From the NCBI GenBank assembly GCA_037892935.1, contig JAYXKI010000013.1:558001-622000 (forward strand): a DNA stretch of 64,000 nt, given 5' to 3'. The notes beneath the pieces were generated by a model. It had not been told where the DNA came from. It saw nothing but the letters and a program-made list of their open reading frames with translations, and did no database searches. A program made the translations under genes and the position numbers. Source of the stretch: Phlebopus portentosus. Taxonomy: Eukaryota; Basidiomycota; Agaricomycetes; Boletales; Boletinellaceae. Positions 12,901-18,978 of this stretch are shown in pieces (the stretch's first letter is position 1; each line of letters opens with the position of its first letter).

Positions 12901-14795
12901 CCAGCGAGCCGCAGCACCACTCTTCATGTACGACAGGGCGAACATAATCTTACTCTTGTTCGTCCTGAATTCCGACTCAGACGCGTAGATGTAGAGGCGC
13001 AGCTCTCGCTTGAAGTCCACATAATCGTGTTCACCATCGAAGTCTCTTGGTTTGGCGACGTGGACCTTCTTCGACACCTTTGATCCTTGGTTCGCACCTT
13101 CGCCTGCAGCTTGGAGCGCTAGTGCGACCGCCGTTGCGAGATCCGTCATCGCTTCCTTCGATAATGACATCTCGTGTTCTTCTTCTTCTTCTTCTTCTTC
13201 GTCTTCTTCACTCGGTATAGGCGGCGCTGGTTCTCGGAACTTTCCAAACGCAGGAGAAGGCTCGACAGTGGGGGCCAACGCTTGGGTGGTCGAACCCGAT
13301 GGTTCTGGTAAGGGGGCCGTTGGTTGCGTCGGAGTAGGAGGTGAGGGCTCGTCTACGTCGTCTTCTTGTTTCACTCTCCAGTGAATGGACCTTCCTTCCC
13401 TCTGGGAATACCACCTCTTGGCAGTCTCGTCCCACCAGGCGCCGAAGACTTGATTTCCTGCTTTGACGATATAATGTCCCCGCGAGGCGCTCCACCTAGA
13501 GTTCGCAGGGAGGGCCGCTCGTTGCTCGTCAGTTAGCTCCACCTTGATAGGCTGGGGGTGGAACGGGGATCGGGATGTTGTTCGGGCGGGACCGACTTCG
13601 GATAACCGGCTCGTCTTTGAAATTGATGACTAAACGAAAGGCTCCGAGGTAGATAATGAAGGAGATACTTGTCGACGACTGGACTCTATGTGTTACCCAC
13701 GAGAAGGTTTGGTGGGAGTTCCAGAGAAGGGTGATTCGGAGCGCCACGGTGATGTGATTGGTTGATACTTCGGGTACTATCGGGTCACGTCGGAGTCAAT
13801 CGGACTTCGACGGGCAAGATAGGGGTTTGTTGTCTGCACGGTAGGAACCGGGTTTCGTTCGATGTCGTCCTTCGAAGATATACTTCAGGGGACACGTCAC
13901 AGGCGAGCGCTCGACGACAACGGAATCGGGCGTGAGCCAGAGGTAGGTCTTTCTATTATGTTAGGCGGACGGCTCAAGGACTGAGTCGAGGCAGGCCAAC
14001 ACAACAACAAACAAGCGCGAATGAGATAATCCCAAACACGTCGTTCAGGTCAAGACAGCTAAGACGAGGCTTAAGTCCAGACCGTCGAACGCTATGTCGC
14101 AGTGAAGGTAAGTAGAATTCAGCAAACTAATAATACAAGAGTAGATACCTATGTCGCAGTGAAGGTAAGTAGAATAGAAAGACAAGGAACGAAAGAGTCA
14201 AACTATCTACTTATATAGACTTCGAGTGCGGGAAAGGTCTACTCTAATGGGAGGTCACATGACAAGGAATGGGATGATTAGTGAGCGTGATAGAACATTG
14301 TGGAATGTTCCAGCAAAAGGATGAGTAAGCGCATAAGAAGAAATAAAAGAAAAGAAAAAGAATATTAAAATAAATGATGATGTCAGAAAAGAAAACGGAA
14401 AATGTTCGAGTCCTTACATGATTAATATTGGGGCGCACCTTCATTCCCACTAGTTCCCTCTACAGCTATTTCCATGTCCCCTTCCTCACTTGCATCTTCC
14501 TCCTTTCGACTCGACGATGCCACGTATAGTTCTTGTTCCGCAGTCAAAGTGAACGTAGTTTTTCGTTGAAGACTTGGTTGCCTGACTATCAGGCGGATCC
14601 TTGGAAGAGGCTTCGCGTTCTTCAGAAACGGAGCACGCTCTTGATGAGATCGGTGCGTCGTTTGCGATACCAGCATGCCACGAGCGTTACCGGCCGATTC
14701 AATGCATCTCGGACACTTGCACAACCGGTCGGTTCGTTTCTGAAAGTATAAGATCAGTTTCAATAAAAATAACGAGTTATATGCACCTTTGACAT
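3964..14795 (-). CDS. Tnp2-like CACTA transposase, split by introns and by an LTR retrotransposon
   Basis: The start ATG at 14795 opens MSKKRTDRLCKCPRC, a typical Tnp2 N-terminus. Exon 1 is 14795-14787, exon 2 is 14739-14439 and exon 3 is 7604-6743. The intron between exons 2 and 3 (GT at 14438, CAG at 7605) now contains the chromovirus, and the phase fits across it. Later exons carry the conserved basidiomycete Tnp2 landmarks: SYSSGVLSFSVVNLPVHLRY..SNLLVVSLSPGPKE (6600-6400), ADHSHLKLFCTRCKIP (6170-6120), YFDAVRMSAIDPMHNILLG (5860-5780), IPFIWREWQPLAQAEYN (5400-5350), and a DUF4218-like segment KPNHHWVLHIFDQIRDFGPV (5070-5010). The last exon reads LEIYFWKYNDYI to a TAG at 3964. I see no stop inside the exons I could follow, so the transposase may be functional if the 6.8-kb intron is still spliced. 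Confidence 0.85.
4371..4397. repeat. Perfect 11-bp hairpin in transposase coding sequence
   Basis: CAAATTCCATC at 4371-4381, 5-nt loop, then the exact reverse complement at 4387-4397. A second, 7-bp hairpin (TGGCCGA/TCGGCCA) lies immediately to its left, at about 4350-4370. Confidence 0.9.
5043..5074. repeat. Perfect 14-bp hairpin inside transposase coding sequence
   Basis: ATGTAAAACCCAAT at 5043-5056 is followed by a 4-nt loop and its exact reverse complement at 5061-5074. It encodes the KPNHHWVLH segment of the transposase. It is one of five perfect hairpins with arms of at least 10 bp in this transposon. Confidence 0.9.
5469..5495. repeat. Perfect 10-bp hairpin in transposase coding sequence
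   Basis: GAATACAAGG at 5469-5478, 7-nt loop, exact reverse complement at 5486-5495. It encodes EYKALVLVF on the minus strand. Confidence 0.9.
6360..6386. repeat. Perfect 10-bp hairpin in transposase coding sequence
   Basis: AGCCGTAGTA at 6360-6369, 7-nt loop, exact reverse complement at 6377-6386. It encodes VVDDLLRLY on the minus strand. Confidence 0.9.
7756..8215 (-). repeat. 3' LTR of the chromovirus
   Basis: It is 460 bp and matches 13959-14418. A 27-bp motif occurs twice in it (7889-7915 and 7946-7972), and a TATA-like box (TATATAA on the minus strand) lies at 8008-8014. Confidence 0.95.
8216..8232 (-). promoter_or_regulatory. Polypurine tract next to the 3' LTR
   Basis: On the minus strand the sequence directly before the 3' LTR is purine-rich (AAGGGGGGGTGA), as expected for the primer of plus-strand DNA synthesis. 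The pol reading frame ends in it: the final Lys-Gly-Gly and the TGA stop are the tract itself. Confidence 0.75.
8216..12100 (-). CDS. pol: Pol polyprotein: protease, reverse transcriptase, RNase H, integrase, chromodomain
   Basis: The frame is open from the end of gag (about 12100) to a TGA at 8216, about 1,290 residues. Counting residues from the TTG at 12040, visible domains are: aspartic protease (ALIDSGCTGSCID, about 160); reverse transcriptase with YLDD (about 475-485); RNase H (VEADASDFATGG...YDKEMLAIV, about 625-680); integrase zinc finger H-H-C-C (HHDSTLAGH...CDRCQRTK, about 840-885); integrase core D-D-E (TVDLVGELP, IIHDRGVQF, TAYHPQTDGQTERVNQELE); and a C-terminal chromodomain (EYEVEEILDSR...FLVKWVGYEEATWQPESDV, about 1175-1225). 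There is no ATG at its start and it lies in the -1 frame relative to gag, so it is probably made as a Gag-Pol fusion. The chromodomain places it in the chromovirus clade. Confidence 0.97.
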   Translation of the reverse strand, partial: SRRPGVDVGTTGRSSKGLFSLDSLKYNRPVVQYQDANTSDGFILRKILTDVLPDESEDDNDDFEVYEDLFVRRTDAQAGELSEEERNQTAIKNEVVAEAPYRENVVAQANVTEAVWDVVGRRAAEVWREGIVNADQFVRRVGGKELDAFVSIVHPKVAGDDEVDLSNPLLEEENFIDAHALIDSGCTGSCIDEGFVKRYGFPTQRYIRPRPVFNADGTSNEAGLIKEYVVVRMFFGKHEEEIRLAVTSLASSNIFLGHDWLTKHNPEIDWRLGTVKFTRCPDECESPLSSEEIDEEFVRNVRMKEAAKWPPYLEEYADVFSEESFERLPNHRTWDHAIDLKPDFKPSDCKVYPLSPKEQEAMREFIEENLASGRIRQSKSPMASPFFFIKKEDGSLRAIQDYRKLNEGTVKNKYPLPLINELIDKVKDARYITKLDVRWGYYNIRIREGDEWKAAFRTNLGLFEPTVMFFGLCNAPATFQGFMNDIFRELIHEGIVIIYLDDILIFSNDLEEHRRRTKRVFEILRRNGLFLKPQKCEFEVDTVKYLGHIIGNGEVRMDPKKTAAVQDWPVPRNVHELQQFLGLGNWLRRFVKDYSSVVKPLTTLTGKVEWRWGEDEQAAFEELKRRLSSPPVLAIPNNEDPFRVEADASDFATGGVLLQKQDGKWKVIAYRSSTFLEAERNYEIYDKEMLAIVQALKEWRQYLQGASQPFEVWTDHANLTYFRSPQKLNRRQARWRLDLAEFDFTLVHKPGKTLGKADLLSRRADYDKGERDNENVTFIKKEWLVRGMVQTSREVLVEKVVEAQRQEDEGVRPKDVEKRGDMWRRGRRLYVPASIREDVMKEHHDSTLAGHPGATKTIQLIARKYWWPRMSADVRVYVRGCDRCQRTKALRTTRAKVLHPNEVPEAPWQIVTVDLVGELPESNGFNAICVVVDRFSKQIHAIPTTTKLTAEGMARIYRDHVFRLHGLPRKIIHDRGVQFDAKMMKELYKLLHIEGNPSTAYHPQTDGQTERVNQELEQYLRLYVNHRQSDWADWLALAEFAYNNREHSATKLSPFFVNTGMHPLDFTGVGTASSNLSAEEFAKHVKEVHELAQGNLTQANEDMKRFYDRHAGKSITYEAGQKVFLDGRNIKTIRPTKKMDDKWFGPFEVEEKVGASAYRLRLPKTWKKVHPVFNEILLKPAVQPAFESQKKPPPPPPVIIDEQEEYEVEEILDSRLHRGKLQFLVKWVGYEEATWQPESDVKDNAQESIQEFYRKHPGAPRKLTIPRQSLRALYKFTSSEGLCGWSGRPTLKGG
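12056..12106 (-). promoter_or_regulatory. Probable -1 ribosomal frameshift signal between gag and pol
   Basis: On the minus strand the heptamer GGGTTTT occupies 12106-12100 and is read in the gag frame as G GGT TTT, the canonical X XXY YYZ form. A one-base slip back leads straight into the open pol frame, and the gag stop TAG (12084-12082) follows 15 nt after the heptamer. Two nucleotides downstream of it starts a perfect 8-bp stem: AGAAGACC at 12097-12090 pairs with GGTCTTCT at 12063-12056. A small GTCG-GAA-CGAC hairpin sits inside its loop. Confidence 0.75.
12082..13542 (-). CDS. gag: Gag polyprotein with CCHC zinc knuckle
   Basis: The frame covers about 486 residues to the TAG at 12082. 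Residues about 1-65 form a short Trp-rich segment. Then come a Pro/Glu-rich stretch with a run of about ten acidic residues, a capsid-like region of the Ty3 retrotransposon gag family (VHVAKPRDFDGEHDYVDFKR to about residue 335), and a zinc knuckle CYKCGQVGHYIRDC at about 408-421. The frame has no ATG before residue 124 and is closed upstream by a TAG near 13625. The open frame begins only with GTG or other non-ATG codons, so initiation is unclear: a spliced leader, a non-AUG start or a start at an internal Met are possible. Pol follows in the -1 frame. Confidence 0.9.
   Translation of the reverse strand: MELTDEQRAALPANSRWSASRGHYIVKAGNQVFGAWWDETAKRWYSQREGRSIHWRVKQEDDVDEPSPPTPTQPTAPLPEPSGSTTQALAPTVEPSPAFGKFREPAPPIPSEEDEEEEEEEEHEMSLSKEAMTDLATAVALALQAAGEGANQGSKVSKKVHVAKPRDFDGEHDYVDFKRELRLYIYASESEFRTNKSKIMFALSYMKSGAAARWAESYTSGAVDADGNLTFTDAWDAFLKKLDTSFDDPARSQKAFERLDAMYQGDLNADEFFNKFDICRVDAGLATEAHDEWLMSRLKRALNPKVVEGVMRLPNEPTSYEEFKKAAVKVDRVERQIRDLMAERRRKTTSSTAMKPAPTPPMRRFMPPQQAARPFIPPAQDRRDATGVTYGGLGQPMEVMMNQARRTRACYKCGQVGHYIRDCPRGREAIRAIIAAFVPEDRKALFEELGQAKESSFEEDDDVDVRAVPAELEELVEGEGFPEDQA
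13959..14418 (-). repeat. 5' LTR of the chromovirus (promoter end)
   Basis: It is 460 bp and identical by eye to 7756-8215. The TATA-like box falls at 14211-14217. I do not find a TGG-type primer binding site directly inside the LTR at 13958; the nearest TGG on the coding strand is near 13939. Confidence 0.95.
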
Positions 14796-15179
14796 CTTCG
14801 GCGCACGCGAGGTGATGATGGTCAAGAAGAGAGCACGCGTACGACGCGTCGTCGAAGCACAAGTCTAAAAAATGTTGACGCGACCCCTGCAGATCCTCAC
14901 AGATTATCTATATGTACTAAATGCGGATCATACTAGATAATCTAATCTAATCCGAGCAGCAGATAGTGACAGGGTACCTCGGAGATAGCTAACTCAGGTA
15001 AGCATAGATAGTCTCATCTTATCTCTTGTACCCATTGACCGTGGTAATCTTCGGATCGGACTTGTATAGGCAATCAAATATAAGATATTCTCATCTACAA
15101 TTACAAATAGCCAAGCTCACATGTTTTTATTCTCACATATATTCTACCAGGAGACCTACATTCGTCTGTACCACACACG

Positions 15180-15202
15180 ATAGATAGACCCAACACGCGG
15201 TG
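15180..15202 (-). repeat. Right terminal inverted repeat of the CACTA element
   Basis: It ends ...CAACACGCGGTG and is the inverted partner of 1751-1773 with 22 of 23 positions matching. It is followed by AAT at 15203-15205, the other copy of the target duplication. Confidence 0.9.
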
Positions 15203-15205
15203 AAT

Positions 15206-16100
15206 AAGATAAGTATCATGCCGTCTAGCGAAGAGGTTATGCAAGTGACGTCATAGCCCTCTCATCTTGACACACTATCATACAGTATTTCACCGGGTAC
15301 AGGGATCCCAAATATTGACTATGCCGTTCCCTGATCCGGAGGCAAGTCGTGAGCCGTCCGGAGAGAATGCCACGCAGGTGATCCCGGGAAAGAGTCGATC
15401 AAGACTCTGATTCAAGAGGCCCAATAGCAACACCGCTGGTACGAACATCAATCCAAATTAGAACTGCGTCGTACTAGTCCGAAGCAGACGCGATGCGATA
15501 TCCATCCGGTGAAAATGCCACGGACGTGACAACGTTCGCATGTCCTGGAGACGACACCAAGTCAGCCATCGCAGTTGCGTCCCAGACTCTGACAGTACTA
15601 GTCATATCCTTCGGAACCTGAGACGATGTGCTTCCCGTTCGGTGAAAAGGAGACAGAATGAACATTTTTTCCGAGTGATCATGACCCGAGAGAGAGAGCC
15701 GATAATCCTTCCACTTTCAGCGTCCCATACTACCAACATCCAACAGGTCCTTTCAAAGTAGAAACGATACTTCCACTTTCCACCTCCCAGATTTTGGCTG
15801 TATGATGGTGATCGCTAGAACCGAAAGAAAGATTTCAACTCTTCACGTCCCGTATTCTAACCGTATGGTCATGAGAGCTCGAGGCGAATCGCAAACTGTT
15901 GGATGAAAAGGCGACAGAAGAAACCCAACCTGTGTGTCCAGTCACTTTTCTAAGTACAGGATAGCCTTCCCGGATGTGGCATCCCATATCATAATCGTCT
16001 TGTCCATGGAAGCCGAAGCAATCCTCGTTCCGTCAGGAGACCAGGCAACTGAGATAACGGCGTCGGTACGTTCCTTCAGCGGACAGAGAATCAGGTTCCC
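15206..16100 (-). pseudogene. 5' part of the decayed WD40 gene on the other side of the CACTA element
   Basis: Minus-strand translation shows four to six WD40 repeats in changing frames with stops: [20 protein letters not shown] (about 16060-16000), a repeat with HDHTVRI (about 15880), TVRVWDATAMADLVSSPGHA with VAFSPDGYRIASASD (15590-15480), and a last complete repeat reading LASGSGNGIVNIWD near 15310. It is colinear with the relic at 914-1750. No NACHT or C2 sequence is left upstream of 16100, so the gene lost its 5' part, or that part is beyond recognition. Confidence 0.85.
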
Positions 16101-16383
16101 ATTGTGAAAAATAGAAAAGAGATTGAAATTTAAGGAGCAGTCCAAGGCTCCAGCAGTAATGCTGGTCAAAGAGGTTGATGCAGATATGATAGGCACGTTT
16201 ATCAAGATTGAGCAACAAAGCATGAATCGATTGGTCTTTACAATGATAAGTTTCTGCATAAATAACGGCGACCTGGAGCAGAGCATAAACACAAACTGAT
16301 CACTTGTACGGAGGAGTCCGTCCGACTAATTCGAATCTAGGAGAAATTACTTCGATGAAACTCGCGCAGCATCCACACGAGCG

Positions 16384-18114
16384 CTAGTTCTTCTCCGAAA
16401 CCAACATCTTCACGTCATTCTCGGCATCGTTGACGTTCTTGATGATAGTACCTGTCCCAGCTTCAACCTCTAGATCTTCCTTACCGGCCCAATCTTCCTT
16501 GTAGTTCCACACCCTCTTCAATTCTTCTCGACCCTTCGTGGCTGCACGCAAGATGACAGCCAGACATGTAATAGGCGGGACGAGATACAACGCATAGAGA
16601 CCCGTCGATTCAGCGTCAGTCTCTATGTACCCTTTGACGTTAAGATAAGCGATGAGGGTATAGACAGGGATCCAAGAGAGGACGGCAGTATGGAAGTATG
16701 GTTTCGACCAGCGATTACGGCGACGGAACCAGGAGAACCTACTTCCAGATGTAACGGAGTCTGGGAGAGAAATGCCTGTTGACTGGGACCGAGGGCAGAA
16801 GGAGATACGCGTCCCAATCAGTTTTGTCTTCAAAGTGCCGTCTGTAGCACAAACAAATAAGCCACCGTCCGGTTGTCCGACAAGCCTCTCCTCCGGACGT
16901 GCAAAGGTGTGGTCCATCCGGTACAAGAATGCGACATAGCTGAACAGGCCGCTTGAAAGTATGGTACTCCATACGAACCCCGACCAGTTTGTTTCGCCTT
17001 CATGTGGCCTCAATAGCATGCGAATCGGAAGAGGGAGCTCAGAGATCCAGAACCAGACGAACAGTGCTGACATGACGTGCTTCATGGCAATGAATACCAG
17101 TCCTCATCAAATTACCAAGCTGAAGGAACTCACCGAAACAATGGTGCCGATGACGTAGTTTTTGACTGTTACTTTTGCAAAAAATGTATCGGAGATCATG
17201 AAATGGATCATCGATGCAAAGAGAATCATCGAGCAGATGGAGCTCTGATATATCAGTGCCCCGCTAGTCAGCGAGATTGAAGCAAGAGCGAAAGTTGTCT
17301 TTATGAGAGCCGGGTATCGAGGTAATAATCGACGGACCGTCCCTATGACTATGAATGGCACTATTCAATAATTCAGGGATCGTGAGTCCCAGTGAATGAA
17401 AGGGGAAAGTGTTTTAGACTTACTGCCATTAGAATTCCTGAGGATCATTCTATGTTTGAATTCCGAAACCACGAACAAGGCCTTTAGGTAATGATCAACA
17501 CGCGTTTCTTATTTGGTAGTCACAATGATCGGAAGAACTTACCCTCGAAATCAAAAAAACAGCAGGTAAAAAAAGTGTGATAGGATAGTACGCCTTTACC
17601 CAGTCAATCTGCCCGAACACTGAGTTCTGATACCATCTGTAACCGTGAGTATCTGCCTCAGCCTCAGAGGCGCTGTCGCCGTTCATAATACCAACAACCT
17701 CCTCGCCATTCTGCGGACTTTTGTACCACCCTCTAATGGTGATATATTGGTCCACAATGACAATAGACGCGAGCACAAGGGCGAAGACAAATTTAAAGAG
17801 CCATTGCTTTAGAAATATCTTCTTTACAACACTCTGCTGAATGCGAATTTCAGCAATCTGCGATTCGGAGAGGTTGGCCAAGGACTCGACATCGTCTTTG
17901 GAAGGCTCCTTCTCGAGATGCGGGAGCTGACGTACAGCGTGCCACGCCTGCATACATGCCATCAAATTGATTCACTTGGGTAGACTTTGCCACGGGGGTG
18001 AGTTCATACCTTAAGATGAGCACGACACTCGATCACATAGACAAAGAGCGTGGGGAGCACGACATGCGCGTAACTCTTGAGTTCAGTGAGGACCTGCTTG
18101 ACGACTAGGTCCAT
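16384..18114 (-). CDS. Multi-pass membrane protein of unknown function
   Basis: The ATG at 18114 opens MDLVVKQVLTELKSYAHVVL. Exon 1 is 18114-18010 and exon 2 starts at 17947 (AWHAVRQLPHLEKE). A short exon near 17470-17420 reads ALFVVSEFKHRMILRNSNG, followed by exons starting near 17360 and 17085, and the last ends at 16384. About eight hydrophobic segments are visible: HVVLPTLFVYVI, FKFVFALVLASIVIV, ITLFLPAVFLI, TFALASISLTSGALIYQSS, MILFASMIHFMI, SALFVWFWISELPLPIRML, STILSSGLFSYVAFLY, and two near the C-terminus (WIPVYTLIAYLNV, ALYLVPPITCLAVIL). The C-terminus is charged and probably cytosolic. I recognise no transporter motif; it resembles unassigned fungal integral membrane proteins. The exon chain is by eye and could differ in detail. 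Confidence 0.7.
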
Positions 18115-18978
18115 GCTCAATGACTGGGGGTGATGGTGGTTGAAGAACAAGATGGATTCATAGTCTGGGTTGATCTCCACTCCGGAAGGATATGGGCGCT
18201 GTTATGTTTGGTCACGCAGTCACTGCGGTGTATGTAGTCGGTAATTTGCATAGCTTTCAATGCAACGGGTGTGCCGACGTGTGCCGGACTCTGATTCGGA
18301 ATTTTGCTGTATATTTGATGGTCCCCGGGTCCTATTTGATCCCTTCCAGGCGTTGCGCTGGAGCTAATGTCAGCAATTCTGTAAGTTACATAGGAGGTGG
18401 AGGACCTGTGAGAAGCACGCTGCCAGTGATAGAGATAGATGCCGATGTGAAAAGAGAAACAAGGGATACGAGAGGATTTGAACTACCGAGCCGAGCCGAC
18501 AACATGATCCGGGGCACTATCAGATGGATGCGCACTTAGAAACTAGAAGGGAATGTCAGAACTAGTCAAGCAGTTTAAGTAAACGGATGTGAGTACCAAA
18601 AATGATACGGTCAAAGAAACACGGTGGTGTAATGCAGAACAGAAACGGTGGATCGGCTAACACTCGGACCAGAGTGTGCAATTATGTAAGTGTTTCCCAC
18701 TACCTCAAGTTCCACTCATATCTGGTTTGCTCTGTATAATTTACTAGCTTGTTTTAACTCTTTCGAAACTTACGTCGTGTAGGACATTGGTACTGACTGT
18801 ATTTGTGCTTGGAGGGAGAAAGTTGTTCACGCCTGTGCAAGTGTTTTCTATCGTTTCATTGTATTCATCTTTTCTACACTTCCCGAATTTGTATTTACTG
18901 ATGATGACAAGACATTCAGAACATGACGGAAGGAACGCCATCATTGATAAAGAGAGAAAGAAATGGTATACTTGGTTT
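18115..18978. other. Intergenic, nothing recognised
   Basis: It separates the start of the membrane protein gene and the 3' end of the first NLR. Open frames here are short, not family-like and without coherent splice structure. Confidence 0.5.

Larger units (their letters stand above)
7756..14418 (-). mobile_element. Complete Ty3/gypsy chromovirus LTR retrotransposon (6,663 bp)
   Basis: Two 460-bp LTRs (7756-8215 and 13959-14418) bound the element, each beginning TG and ending CA on the plus strand. By eye they are identical. TGATT flanks both sides (7751-7755 and 14419-14423), a 5-bp target duplication. The coding strand is minus, so the right-hand copy is the 5' LTR. Internal order is gag, protease, reverse transcriptase, RNase H, integrase, chromodomain, which is the Ty3/gypsy order. 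Identical LTRs and intact open frames indicate a very recent insertion. The host site is an intron of the Tnp2 transposase. Confidence 0.97.
1751..15202 (-). mobile_element. CACTA-type (Tnp2) DNA transposon, interrupted by an LTR retrotransposon
   Basis: The left end at 1751-1773 starts CACCGCGTGTTGAGTC. The right end at 15180-15202 is its inverted copy, with one mismatch in 23 bp. The host trinucleotide AAT is repeated outside both ends (1748-1750 and 15203-15205), the 3-bp duplication expected of CACTA elements. The termini read CACCG rather than CACTA. Inside are a plus-strand accessory gene (2219-3790) and a minus-strand Tnp2-like transposase (3964-14795), arranged convergently. Without the 6,663-bp retrotransposon and its 5-bp duplication the element is about 6.8 kb. 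Subterminal regions share degenerate motifs such as AAGTCCG..CGGATTAC in inverted orientation near 2036 and 15065. Both genes have open, spliceable frames, so the element was probably active recently. Confidence 0.9.

Noticed and set aside
13529..13747. Open frame upstream of gag that overlaps its start, in another frame
   Set aside because: It begins with GTG, has low-complexity Pro-rich sequence and no conserved motif. It might be leader sequence but is not supported as a gene.
13925..13958. Primer binding site of the retrotransposon
   Set aside because: The sequence just inside the 5' LTR does not start with TGG, and I could not match a tRNA 3' end with confidence; self-priming is possible.
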